The notes beneath the pieces are model-generated. The model made no database searches and was not told where the DNA came from. It worked only from the letters and a program-made list of their open reading frames with translations. Position numbers and translations under genes: made by a program. A stretch of 64,000 nucleotides of DNA from Rhynchopus sp. YZ270_cl-10 (lineage: Eukaryota > Euglenozoa > Diplonemea > Diplonemida > Diplonemidae): NCBI GenBank assembly GCA_964035575.1, contig OZ037842.1:1736001-1800000 (forward strand), given 5' to 3'. This document shows, in pieces, positions 51,932 through 62,614 of the stretch. The stretch's first letter is position 1. The number at the start of each line of letters is the position of its first letter.

Positions 51932-52539
51932 GTGTTCAACTCAGAATTGCACGACATAAATTCGTGGTTACGGGTGGCGTCTATTTCAAAGGGATTACAC
52001 ACGAGAGGCAGAGGTTCATCTTTATTCACTTTTCATTTCTTTGAAATGAAAATCTCTAAGCCAACGCTTCATGGATGGGGTGTGCCGTTCTGTAAGCACC
52101 CTTACGTATGGACAGCACTTTGTCTTTGACAATGGCGTTTTTGTCGATATGAACATTCTTGTTTCCTCTCCGTAGCGTTTCTTCTCTACACTCTTAGCCT
52201 TTGACAAAGGCAAGAAAATGTTATACCAACCGGAGACTGCCCAGTGGCTACACTCCTATCCCACAGCAATTTTTCAACAGAAAACAATTCATGATTCATA
52301 TGCCATAATATGGCATTGTTTATTGCAAGCGGCAATATGCGTTTGCCGTTTTTGCAAAGTGTTTCGCTTCAAGTTTCGCACAAACGTACCGAGTAACAAT
52401 TCCCCTATGTTCTTCCCCAGAACTTTGCGTGTTTGTGTTACCCAAGAAATGTACTCAACAATGTTCTCTTTAGTCCCTCTCCTCCCACGCACATCACTTA
52501 ACGCCTCGCCTATCCAGAAAGTTAAGGAAGGGGTGTAAA
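51932..52539. other. Intergenic spacer
   Basis: About 600 bases without coding signal. ACACACGAGAGGCAGAGG then TTCATCTTTATTCAC at about 52000-52025 partly matches the hairpin-box family. Confidence 0.45.
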
Positions 52540-53370
52540 ATGGCAGAGCCGACACCCGAAGTGACGGACACCACCACGGCGCCCCCTGAGCCCACCCCTA
52601 CTGCTTCGGAGGCAGAGAAGCAGTACGGGTCCAGCTCGTACCACTACTGGCATGCGCACGGAAAGGAACGTGAGGCTCTTGGCGACGTGGCACCCATGCC
52701 CCAAGCACGGCTCGTGGCCACAGAGGCGCCAGCTGAAAAGAGTCGGCGCGTTGTTGCCATCTCGAAGTACTCTTGGTCAGACGGGAAGAAGATCGTTTCG
52801 TATGTGCTCTTCCTCTCCTGCCCAACGCATTACACCACACAGTGTTTACATAGACTTGAAGGGGATTGGCGCACTTCAAGACAAGGTGACGGTGTCGAAC
52901 AAAAAGAGAAGGTATGCAATGTTGGCATCAATAGCATTTGTGCATGAATATCCATAATCCGTAGCCGTTTTCACAAAAAAGACGCATTCATCTATGACGC
53001 TTTTTCTTTTCATATGAGGGGTCAACACTCACTGCGACGACGTTCAAAACACACCACAGCGTGACCTTGAAAGTGGAGCACGACGAACATGACGAGGTGT
53101 TGAAGCTCGTCAGACTGAACCAAGTCATCTCCGGCACGTCACTCAAGTTCAAGGACGACCAACTCGTTCTGAAGCTGAGCAAGGCCGAAGAGAACAAATG
53201 GTATGTACCAACCTACTCAAACGAGCGGCCCCTCAAGGTCTACTGTGATGTGAGCACCTTTATTGTACTTAGGAATGAGTCAAAAACTGATATTCCAACA
53301 CCCGACAAACAGGTACGACCTTCAGAAGACGACTATGCGTGGCGCAACGGGGTCTGACTCAGATGAATGA
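52540..53370 (+). CDS. CS-domain protein, CacyBP/SGT1-like, four exons
   Basis: Exons 52540-52799, 52843-52911, 53060-53200 and 53313-53370 encode 175 residues. The N-terminal 60 residues are Pro/Thr/Glu-rich with a YHYWHAHGKERE segment, followed by a CS (p23-like) domain: KYSWSDGKKIVSVYIDLKGI, DKVTVSNKKRSVTLKVEH, then VLKLVRLNQVISGTSLKFKD, LVLKLSKAEENKWYDLQ. The closing Trp-Tyr-x-Leu and the leading YSW are the family's signature positions. CS domains bind Hsp90 or ubiquitin-ligase parts; the spacing is nearest to CacyBP/SIP and SGT1. The protein ends in an acidic GSDSDE tail. The 42-base intron 1 (52800-52842) is the shortest in the window. Phases 2, 2, 2 all join cleanly. Confidence 0.82.
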
Positions 53371-53911
53371 TCTGTGTCAACCTGGCTACCAAGCGTATAG
53401 GTGTGAAGGCAGGTTACATGGGAGAACCTTTTCGAATGTTACGTTGTGAAAGAAGTACCGAGAGGTCTGAGCAAGGTAACAAGAAGAGCAAAAAAGAACG
53501 CACAAAAATAAGAATTTAAAAAAAAACCTGGAGACGATCGCAGAGTGGCAGAAATTCTGTCTTCGGGGCAGTACGGATACTTTTCAACGAATTGAAAAAT
53601 AACAACATAACTAAATATAAGTGACACAGCAAGGAGGCCTATCTTCTCTTCTCTTCGTTGCGTTTTTTTTTTATATACGCACACTACTTTGTGAGCGGAA
53701 AGTGTCGTGTCGTTCACTCACCCAAGCGTCAACGCATCAAACAACTACAAGAAGGGGTGAGGGAACGACAACAGTGACACCCTTATTTTTTTTTTGATGC
53801 CGACGAACAGGCATAATCGAGCATCTCTCCCATTCTCCTTGCTACTACCTTGCCTCTTCGTTCTTCCCCTTCACATCACGTACTCAGCATACACGGCAAG
53901 GTTTCTTAACG
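53371..53911. other. Spacer with the second inverted-repeat element
   Basis: AT-rich sequence containing the repeat at 53677-53782, then a pyrimidine-rich stretch leading to the BAR gene (CACGTACTCAG about 24 bases before its ATG is a possible trans-splice acceptor). Confidence 0.5.
53677..53782 (+). mobile_element. Inverted-repeat element, copy 2
   Basis: It shares ACTACTTTGTGAGCGGAAAG, CAAGCGTCAACGCATCAAAC and GGGTGAGGGAACGACAA-type sequence with 27043-27199, but lacks about 49 central bases. The arms AAAGTGTCGTGTCGTTCA and GAGGGAACGACAACAGTGACAC can pair. It lies 130 bases before the BAR gene. Confidence 0.5.
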
Positions 53912-55226
53912 ATGCAGATGCTGAAAGGCTTTGGTGCTGCAGTGAAGCGTGGTAAACACCAAGCACTGCAACGTGTCGGGCTCTGCGAAGAAACAAAGGA
54001 CGAAGAGTACGACGAATCACGTGAACGTGTCAAACAATGCAAAGCGATGTTCAAAGGCCTTGAACGGCAGGTCAAAACCCTCGAAGCTAATGTGAGTGCG
54101 CTGAACAGCACGTTTGGAGGCATTGTCACTTCCTTTGGCGAGTTTGGCCATATGTTAGACCCTGAAGGGGAAGTGAAAGAGTTTGCCGACATCATGGAGA
54201 CCGCTGTTAAGAACATGACTGAGCAGACACAGATGTTTGCAGAAACGGTGACAAGCAACTCACTGGAGATTGTCCGCACTGCACAGCAGGTTCTCGAAGA
54301 GAGCGAAGCGGCGCATAAGCAGGTCCGAGAGTCGCAGATCGACATGGACGCACTCAAGCACGATGTGCGCATCCTTCGTGACTCCATCTCGGACACAAAG
54401 CTTTCATCTTCAAAGGCAGAGAAGGCCAAGGCACAGCTCATCTCTCTCGAGACCAATCTCGAGTCGCACATCTCAACACACAACACAATAACACGCACCT
54501 CTAAAAAGGAAATGGCTGTTGCTACCTCAGACGCGTCTGCGTCGCTGTGGTCCATCTACAGCATCCTCTTTACGCAGACGGAACAGCATTTCAAGGATTT
54601 GAGCGAAGACATGGGGCTGCTTTCGAATGCTCTCACTTCAGTCAAAAATTCTGGTCTCGAGAAGATAAAAGAACAGAGGTATGCAGTGCTACCCTTCCCA
54701 TATGTCACCACTTTACAATCCCTTTGCAGATCGCCTTTGATGCTGAGGAAGTCTTCCAGCTACATATTCACACCTCCACGCGACCCCGCATTTGCTTCAC
54801 CTGTGGCAAAGTCGCAGGAGAGCTTCCAATCCCCACCCAATTCAAACGTGCCGGTATGTAAAGCCATCAGAGAGTGAGACCTGCGCTTTTTTTGGTCCAT
54901 TTTTTTGGATATTTTTTTCACCTTTTGAAGTTGTTTATCTTTCTTAAGGGCGAGGTGTCAATATCACGATTCAAATGTATCAATGCCTTCAAACATCACA
55001 GGTGACTTCAGCAGAGGCAGAGTTGTGCATAAAGTCCATGAACCTCGCCACACCCTCACCACTCATTAAAGGGGAGACATCGGCGAAAGCAGGTACTGGT
55101 TTCAAGGCTTCTCCCATAGGAGAAATATTCGGCGAGACACCCCACACTCTGGACGGAAGCGGATGGCAGCCTTCGTTTGAAGACCACTCAAACGACGTGG
55201 ATGAGAAGTGGGCGGATTTCAGCTAA
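53912..55226 (+). CDS. BAR-domain protein, three exons
   Basis: Exons 53912-54678, 54730-54853 and 55002-55226 encode 371 residues. Residues 1-250 form the long helices of a BAR domain: an amphipathic start MLKGFGAAVKRGKHQALQRV, then EEYDESRERVKQCKAMFKGL, a middle helix with FADIMETAVKNMTEQTQMFA, and SDASASLWSIYSILFTQTEQ at the end, as in amphiphysin/Rvs proteins that bind and bend membranes. The C-terminal 120 residues are Ser/Pro-rich and unstructured, with several possible phosphorylation sites and a final acidic stretch (EDHSNDVDEKWADF). No SH3 domain is present. A role in endocytosis or vesicle traffic is likely. Confidence 0.75.
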
Positions 55227-57373
55227 TATACACACTGTTGTGGTTAGCTTCATGCAGACATGATACAGGCAATATGTGTTTTCCATTTTATTACTTTCCC
55301 TCCCTTAGAAACGGCAATAGGAGAACCATGTAAAACCTCGTTATTTAGACATTTTCCCTTTTTTCGTGTTGCACGTTTCACCCATGGTGTTTATTTCCGG
55401 AAAATAATATTTTTCGTTTTGTGTATGGTTTTCTGATTGTCTTTTTGCAACTTGCATGGTTTTGCGCTGCTGAGTTGTTTTTAAATGTTTTTTATATAGA
55501 TCTCACCTGCATTTTGAATGATACTCGTTCCCGAAGCTGGCTGTCAGATTGAGTTCCTCCCTTATTGTAACGAACAAATCCATGAAGGTGGCCATTACGT
55601 TTACCTTTACTTTGTGTGCCGTCATCTGTTTAGATCTGCACTGTCAACTACCTTTTATTACGACCGAGCATTTACGTTTCGACCACTCTTTTATTACCTT
55701 TCATGGTAGACCTTTTTCCTCGCGTCTGCGAGTGTCGTGACTTTTTTCCAACTTACTTTTCCCTTCAAATTTGATACCATCGGATTCCGTCCTTCGGTGT
55801 GGGATTTCTGCTCAAAAAGGCAGTGGGTTTGCGAAAGCCATGTCACACTGGTGGCATTCATCTTGTCCTCGTCAGGTCTCAAGTGGATGCTCTCTGTGGC
55901 TTGCGTTCTTTTGGGGTTGTGTTTCGTCGCCGATCGTGACGGAGAGAGTTTTCACCCTCCCCTAACTAAACCTGACTAAATTCTTTAGCAAGCATGTTTT
56001 TGTCTCATTGGTCAGAATCTTCGGATTATTCACAGTTACTTATCTCTAGAGGTCTTGATCGTTGTCACGATTATTTGTGCGACCAGTTGTGTAAAGAGAG
56101 CAAGTTCTGCCTTTTATTAACGTAACAGATACAAAAATAAAGCAAGCGCGATGCCATGCCTCCACCGTCGTGGAAACACGCTTCACGGCTGCATGCGATT
56201 GCAGCGTTAAATAAGCAAAGAACGCTTTCTTCACTTTCTTTTGATGTGGAATTCTGTTGTTTGTACCAACGGCAATATGGGGTGTTGTTCGTCAATATAA
56301 AAATTCTTGTTTCGATGCAAGGTTTGCGAAGATTAGACACGTGGAAGCCTAGTGGCAAAGTATTCCTCAAAACGAGAACGATGCAGCTTCAGTGGGACTA
56401 GGGCTATTTCTAAATATGGGTCCGGGAGGTCAAAAATCCAAAATGGACGCATTTTTTTGTACTTTGTACAGTGCCAAAAAGGTCTGTATTTGCGTTTCTG
56501 GAATCCGTGCTTGTGCCGAAATGGACAAGTTCTTGGTTTTGGTCAAAATGATTAAAATGAGTTCCCGGCCGAGCGAAAACATAGAGGGGACAGAGTACCC
56601 ATAAGGAACAAGAAAAGGGTGAAAATGGGTCAAGGGTACGCCGTAGGCGGAACTTTTTAGAATGTCAGACACTTTTTTTGGGGCAGACCCAGTACCCAGT
56701 ACCCAGTCCCAGGTGATACTGAAGGTCCCGCGTGATGTTAGCGTAGAGAACAAACAAGTTTTCAAAAACCCCCTCATATCGCCCCGGCACGCGGCCTGGT
56801 GCGCCCAATATGTTTTTGAACACATCCTTGGTAAGTACCTCGGCTTAGGCGCAAATTTTTGTCCATTCACAACGCTTTTTTTTGTCCACTTTTATTTTTT
56901 TTTCAGGGACGGAGTTTTAGAAATAGCCCTGTTCGGGGCGTTGAAAAAATATATTTATATCCGTCGACTAATCTGAGCACCATCTTCTGTCTTCCTTCAG
57001 ATGTGCCAGTGAAACCCGTTCGCATTTCAAGTTTTCTTTTTCATTTTTTTAAACGCCAGCCTTTTATTGATTGGGAAAACTTCCCTCTGGTGGTGTTACC
57101 GATCTGCTGTCGGGGACATGTCAACGACATGTCAAGGACATGTCAATATAGGGGGGGTGTGTCATTTTCCCCTGTAAACCTTGTGTCAAGGACATGTCAA
57201 GGACCTGTCAATATGGGCCCTTTCGGGAACACCATCTGGGGAACGTTTTTATATTTTTCTCAGGCTTGAGATAAGTAACAAGAAATCTACTATTGGTTTT
57301 TGTGCCACCCCGTCACCCACCACACAACCAACCCTACACACCCAGAAAACAAAAGAAAAACCAAAAAGCCAAA
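55227..57373. other. Intergenic spacer, 2.1 kb
   Basis: It holds the third copy of the 3-bp-duplication element (57090-57235). A patch at 56400-56870 is less T-rich and open in both directions (104 codons plus, 146 codons minus) and has a short TACCCAG tandem at about 56690-56710. I recognise neither product. It may be a diverged repeat found once here. Confidence 0.45.
57090..57235 (+). mobile_element. MITE-like inverted-repeat element, copy 3
   Basis: 146 bp, left end GTGGTGTTACCGA, right end (reverse strand) ATGGTGTTCCCGA, flanked by CTG on both sides. It contains one more 11-bp AAGGACATGTC unit than copy 2 and is otherwise almost identical to it. Confidence 0.7.
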
Positions 57374-59290
57374 ATGAAGCAGGCGCTCGCTTTGGCAGCG
57401 TCGCTCCTCTGCCTCACTGTGCGGTATGTAACAGACCTGTGTGGGTGCGCGGGTGCGGGTCCTCTACGTAACAATGTTAGAGCATTCCACACTTTCGTCA
57501 CAAAGGCGCTGCCTAGCTAACGAGGCTGCTTTAGTCAAACACTGCACACATCACACATCACTACATAAATTACAGGGCAGAGGACGAAGCGGTTCTGGTT
57601 GCCACCGACGCGAACTGGGCCGACCTTGTCGCAAAGGAAGAGCTGATCCTTGTTGAGTTCTACGCACCCTGGTGTGGTCACTGCAAGAGCCTCGCACCGA
57701 AGTACGAGGAGGCTGCCAAGATCCTTGCCGAGTTGGACAAGCCGATCAGACTCGCAAAGGTCGACGCAACTGAGGAGAAGAAGGTTGCGGGCGCTGCAGG
57801 CGTGTCTGGCTACCCTTCTATGAAGATCTACCGCAACGGCGATATGTCCGACTACGACGGAGGCAGAGAAACCGACGACATCGTCAAGTACATGCAGGAA
57901 CAGGTACACACCTTTTAGCGTATCTTTTACAGATGTGTGAGACATACGCCAAGTATTTTTACTTTACTCCCACCCACAGCGGCAGCCTGCCTCCACCGAG
58001 ATTACCAACTCGAAGGACCTGAAGGACAAGCTGAACAAGAAGACGCTTGACGAGGTCGTCGTTGTGGGGTACTTCAGCAGCGCCACCAGCGTCGACTACA
58101 AGCTCTTCATGGTTGTCGCCAACAAGTTCAGGTATGGTCTCCACTCAAAGGTCAGCTTCACTTTTCCTTTCTTTTTGCAGAGGCAAGTTCTCGTTCTTCC
58201 ACGTGCAGGCCCCTGCAGTGCTTGAGGGTGTCGGCTTCTACGGAAGCACCAGCGCCATTGGCATGTACCGCCCCTGGGGAGGCAAGCACTTCAAGAAGAT
58301 GTACGCCGGCGCGATCTACAAGCAGGCCCTCATTGACTTCGTGCAGGACAACTGCCTCCCCGTTGTGGGCTACGTCCCTGAGGACAAGATGGAGTACCTG
58401 GCGGCGAAGAACAAGCCGATCCTGAAGGTCTTCGTCGCAAACGAGAAGGTTGCGGACCTGGAGAAGGCCATTGTGAAAGAGCTGGCCCCCATTGAGAAGA
58501 AGCACGGCAAGAAGCTTTTGTTCGCCATTCTCGACTGTATGTACCCCACGCCCCACGCACACACAACCACCACCACATCTCACAGCTGGCGCGGGCCAGT
58601 TCGGCTTCGAGGACGCAGACCTGCAGGACGGTCGGGCAATTGTGATTGATGACAAGAAGGACTACGTGTACGACGCGTCCCAGGGCACCGTCGCAGAGTG
58701 GGTTGAGAAGTACTTCAAGAAGCAGGCCGCACCGTGGGTGAAGTCTGAGGCGGCCGCACCCAAGGCAGAGGCAGGCGAGGTGCAGGTTGTCGTGGGGAAG
58801 ACCTTCGACGAGATTGTCATGGACAAGACAAAGGACGTCTTCATCGAGTTCTACGCACCCTGGTGTGGCCACTGCAAGAGCCTCGAGCCCAAGTACAAGG
58901 AGCTGGCGGAGGAGCTCAAGGGATTCAAGAACGTATGTAGCTCTGAGATTTTGTCAAACATCATCTTACCTTTGTCGCTCACTTACCTTTGTCGCTCAAA
59001 GACACTTTAAACAAACCACCAAATAGATTGTCATCGCTAAGATGGACGCCACCGCGAACGACGTGTCTAACAACAAGTACAAGGCGTCTGGTTTCCCCAC
59101 GATGATGTACGCAACCACGAACGCGAAGGAGAACCCGATCTCGTACGACGGTGGGAGAGAGGTCGAGGACATGGCGAAGTTCATCAAGGAGAAGGCGACT
59201 GTGTCGCTCGAGGTTTGTGCTCCCCCCCCTTGCTCCCCCCGTCCTCCCCACCTTTTGAAAGCAATCTCACAACAACAGGAGGAGCTGTGA
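57374..59290 (+). CDS. Protein disulfide isomerase, seven exons
   Basis: Exons 57374-57423, 57576-57903, 57980-58131, 58181-58536, 58586-58932, 59027-59212 and 59279-59290 give 476 residues. A signal peptide (MKQALALAASLLCLTV) precedes an a-b-b'-a' layout: the first thioredoxin domain with EFYAPWCGHCKSLAPKY, two b-type domains without active cysteines (second with PILKVFVANEKVADLEKA) and a second active domain FIEFYAPWCGHCKSLEPKY, followed by SGFPTMMYA with the cis-Pro. The last exon adds only three residues, giving a C terminus of LEEEL. This is not KDEL, but xEEL endings are known as weaker retrieval signals. It forms and rearranges disulphides in the ER, where the Cys-rich secreted proteins encoded in this window would be clients. 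The intron before exon 6 ends in TAG and the last donor is GTTTGT. Confidence 0.93.
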
Positions 59291-60041
59291 ACTTGAAGTA
59301 GAAGCATTGCGATGATTTTGTACTCTTTTAATTGTTTGGCGTTTATTTTTTGGAGGGGTGCCTTTTTTTGTCTTTTCTAGAGCCTCGTCTTGCGCTATTT
59401 ATGTGAACTGTTGTTGCTTCTTTTAGGGGGTTCCCCCTGCTTTTCTCTCAGGCTGCTGTCAGCATAAAAAAAAGACAAAAAAAAAAGACAAAAATACACC
59501 AACGAATGTGAAGAGTTGCAGGAACGAATTTTTTTGTTACTAGTAACGAACGGGGGTTTTTTTTTGCTTTGGCTGTGCTGCTTTGGGGAAAAACATCCTT
59601 GAACAGCATGAAAAAAAAAGGGTTAAATAGTTGGGAAGATACAATACACCTTTGACCACTGCTCTCAATATACCAACAACTGCAAAAGGAGCGGGTATCG
59701 TAAAGCGAAACGCAACATTGCTAACACCAGAAATGGAAAATTTCCGGAACACAAACAGTTATTTTGTTTGGTTGCTCCGTCAGAGATGCCCGCAAAAGTT
59801 TCTTTTAACAACTTTTCAGGGCAATTGTGTGATGAAAGCAGCTCCTGGGAAGAGCACCATTTCTCTTTTGGCAACGTGAACCTCCCCGCACCCCATTTTC
59901 CCAATTCTCTTCCTCACCCCCCCTTTCTCCCTCCGCCAACAACTCTCTCTATCTCTCCAGGAAATTTTTTTATCCCAAAAAAAAATTCAATGAAGACGAA
60001 ACCGATAGACGTTTGATGTTGATAGTTTGTCGCAAGCTATC
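59291..60041. other. Intergenic spacer
   Basis: About 750 bases of A/T-rich sequence without coding signal. CTCTCTCTATCTCTCCAG at about 59959 is a good trans-splice acceptor for the kinase gene. Confidence 0.55.
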
Positions 60042-61949
60042 ATGATGCGTTTTTTTAGCAAGGACAAGGAGACGAAAGACGCAGTGGATAATGCAAATGT
60101 CGTGGACCCTTATTACAGAGACGCAAAGGTTGTGGGGGAGTATATGTGTCTGCACAATGCGCGTGCTATCATACGACGGGACAAGTACGACAAAATCACC
60201 CGCATCAACAACTACTGTGTAAAGAAGCTGCTAGGCGAAGGACGCTACGGCGAAGTCTACCTCTGCAAGTCTATGCGGGTGCACACCTTCTTTTGCTGCA
60301 CATCTGAGACAAAGGACACAGACGACGAATTTGCCATCAAACTCGTCCGCAGATGCGACGTGAGGAAGGAAGAGTACAAGATCCTGAAGAGCGTGCAGCA
60401 CGACCACATCGTGAGTCTTGTTGAGTACATTGACGACGCGACGCACCCTTGGGTCTTTCTTGTCTTCGAAAGCCTGGGGGGTGGACCCATTGCGGTGTGT
60501 TCTGACGACGGCTGCCTGATCCGCCCCGAGAAGCCATGGACAGAGGAGAAGGCAGAACCGCTCTTCGCTCAGATGATCCTTGCACTGGAGTACCTGCACG
60601 GCAGAGGTGTCTTCCACCGCGACATCAAACCCGAGAACGTTGTCTTCACATCTCCAGAGGAAACGGACGTCAAGCTCATCGACTTCGGTGAGTCGCGAAT
60701 GCTCAAAGCTAAGGTGAAAGGTCTTGCCGACGACTCCTCACGAGTGACGAAGGGCACACCGCTGTTCATGGCCTGTGAGATGTTGAGCGGCATGCGATTC
60801 TCTGACAGCCAAGCGGACGTGTGGGCCCTCGGTGTCCTGTTCTACCTGTTGTGTACAGGGTACGTCCCCTTTGGAAGGGGTAAGAAGACGACCTTTGAGC
60901 TGCACACCCAGATCCAGTTCGAAGTGCTAACGTTCCCAGACACAATGAGCCTTCACCTGCAGGAGATGCTCACAAAGATGCTTGACAGAGATGTTGCAAA
61001 GCGAGCGTCCCTCCCGTACCTCAAACGTCACGAGTGGTTCTCAGGTGTCGCTTCAAAGGAAGGCGATTCTCTCGAAAAGTCTTCCGGCAGTTTCCGTGGG
61101 AACCCTCTCCGGAAGCGAAGCCCTGGTCTGAACACGCTTCCTTTGTTGGATGCAGATCTTGTGCGATCGAAGTCACCTTTCACCCTTGAGGAGTGCGTAA
61201 GCACACCAGTGCAGGGGGCAAAGGAAAAGGATTCGGAGTCGGCTCTCGGGTTTATTTTGGACGACTCAATCTTGGTCAAGAATATGCTTATTGTGGAAGA
61301 CAGTGGGAAGATGCGTTCGCAGTTGCGATGGTTGCTCGAACATTCGAAACTGAGCAGGGTTAATCTGGAGCTCTCTGAAATGCAATACGTAGAAGACGCA
61401 CTCGAAAAAATGCTCAATATGTCGAAGCAAGGTACACCCTTCGACCTCGTCATTATGGATATTTACCCTAGAAACAACGGAACGACTCAGACGGGGGTCG
61501 ACGCCATCATCGCGCTAAGGGAGTTTGAGCACATGGAAAATCTTGACCCAACACCTGTGTGGTTCAGTTACTCCGAGTCGGAACCGTTTCCCTTTTTGGA
61601 TGACACAATGACGAGGCTAAAAACGGGCATCATCGAGAAGCCGTTCACCACCCACCAGGCACGCTCTATATTGTGCCATCTTGGTGTGCGGTGCTGTGGC
61701 ATCCAGGAAGAGGAGTTCCAGGAGATGGTCGAGCAAAGCAACCACTTCGCGGACGCGCAGTTCATTGCGTCGCAGTGTTCTCTGAGGAAAGGCTCTCTCC
61801 CGACAGGGTACCTTGACCGCACGAACATTATCAGTGTTCCAGATGATTACACAAGCAAAGATGATGAGTTCAGCGAGGACAAACTTGAAATATCCCTCGG
61901 TTCCGGCGGGTTCGTGCGAGAGACAAGCGAGAGGTCTTTGGGTCAATAG
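60042..61949 (+). CDS. Protein kinase fused to a response-regulator receiver domain
   Basis: Single exon, 635 residues. The kinase domain (about 58-335) has GEGRYGEV (Gly65), FAIKLV (Lys100), HRDIKPEN (Asp194), DFGESR (Asp214), GTPLFMACEML and DVWALGVLFYLL. All catalytic residues are present, with ACE in place of APE. The style is CAMKK/CAMK-like Ser/Thr kinase, with an insert before the catalytic Lys. A Ser-rich linker follows. From about residue 414 there is a receiver domain as in two-component systems: NMLIVEDSGKMRSQLRWLL with the acidic pair Glu419-Asp420, LVIMDIYPRN with the phospho-acceptor Asp473, a Ser509 in VWFSYSES, and IIEKPF with Lys533. All key residues are kept, so it should accept phosphate from a histidine kinase relay. 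The tail is acidic. The upstream TTG at 60027 is in frame, but I take the first ATG. Confidence 0.85.
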   Translation: MMRFFSKDKETKDAVDNANVVDPYYRDAKVVGEYMCLHNARAIIRRDKYDKITRINNYCVKKLLGEGRYGEVYLCKSMRVHTFFCCTSETKDTDDEFAIKLVRRCDVRKEEYKILKSVQHDHIVSLVEYIDDATHPWVFLVFESLGGGPIAVCSDDGCLIRPEKPWTEEKAEPLFAQMILALEYLHGRGVFHRDIKPENVVFTSPEETDVKLIDFGESRMLKAKVKGLADDSSRVTKGTPLFMACEMLSGMRFSDSQADVWALGVLFYLLCTGYVPFGRGKKTTFELHTQIQFEVLTFPDTMSLHLQEMLTKMLDRDVAKRASLPYLKRHEWFSGVASKEGDSLEKSSGSFRGNPLRKRSPGLNTLPLLDADLVRSKSPFTLEECVSTPVQGAKEKDSESALGFILDDSILVKNMLIVEDSGKMRSQLRWLLEHSKLSRVNLELSEMQYVEDALEKMLNMSKQGTPFDLVIMDIYPRNNGTTQTGVDAIIALREFEHMENLDPTPVWFSYSESEPFPFLDDTMTRLKTGIIEKPFTTHQARSILCHLGVRCCGIQEEEFQEMVEQSNHFADAQFIASQCSLRKGSLPTGYLDRTNIISVPDDYTSKDDEFSEDKLEISLGSGGFVRETSERSLGQ

Positions 61950-62372
61950 AGTTCAAAGCCCTCAAACTTTCTTCAAACAATCAGCTATGACAAAACGCCT
62001 GTCGTATTATTATTCTTTTGGTAGCGACTTTGCTGAGGTTCATGTTCAAACCTTGGGGGGTGGGACTTCCTCGACAAGAGTCGAGGAGTCGAGTTTTTTT
62101 TTTTTTTGGGTTTGCGAGATTCTTTTCCAAACACACCTTTCGTTTCGGAACGACTCACTTCGAGGACGAGGTCCCGAAGCAGAGTCTTTTGTTTTACAAG
62201 ATTTTACCACAGCCCAGGAAACATAGGGTGGCATATCCAAATCTAAAAAACCTTGTGTTTTTTAGTCTTACTAAGAGATGCGCCAACCACGCCCGCCCAC
62301 GTAAAGTGGTAGTGGAGGGTACATGACGGAGTGCAAAAAATTATCACTGATGCATTTTTTTTTTTTTTTTTT

Positions 62373-62419
62373 GAAAACTTGGTTGTATTAGTGTAGACAC
62401 CCGAGGATGAACTCCACTA
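62373..62419 (-). repeat. A-flanked SINE-like repeat, reversed
   Basis: On the minus strand: TAGTGGAGTTCATCCTCGGG, then TGTCTACACTAATACAACCA and AGTTTTC followed by a long A run. It is the only copy in the window on this strand. Confidence 0.55.
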
Positions 62420-62493
62420 TTTTTTTTTGCATCGTAGCTCTCCGTCGTACTGAATAGAAATTTCCAAGGAACTAATTAAACACTCCAGTGAAA

Positions 62494-62614
62494 AATTGAA
62501 GCTTTTTCCCCCGATGGGGGGTGCAACTCCCAACGTTTTGGATTTCTCGAGCCGAAGGCGAATCCGAATCCGATGGAGTTGGCACCCCCCAAGGGGCGTC
62601 TTCAAATTTTCCCA
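62494..62614. repeat. Long imperfect inverted repeat
   Basis: The left arm AATTGAAG...GGGGGGTGCAACTCC pairs with the right arm GGAGTTGGCACCCCCC...CTTCAAATT around a centre of about 45 bases containing GCGAATCCGAATCCGATGG. No second copy was seen and no target duplication could be fixed. Confidence 0.45.

Noticed and set aside
56430-56976. Open frames on both strands (146 and 104 codons)
   Set aside because: No domain, no acceptor and no clear coding bias. Possibly an old repeat, but one copy is not enough to call.
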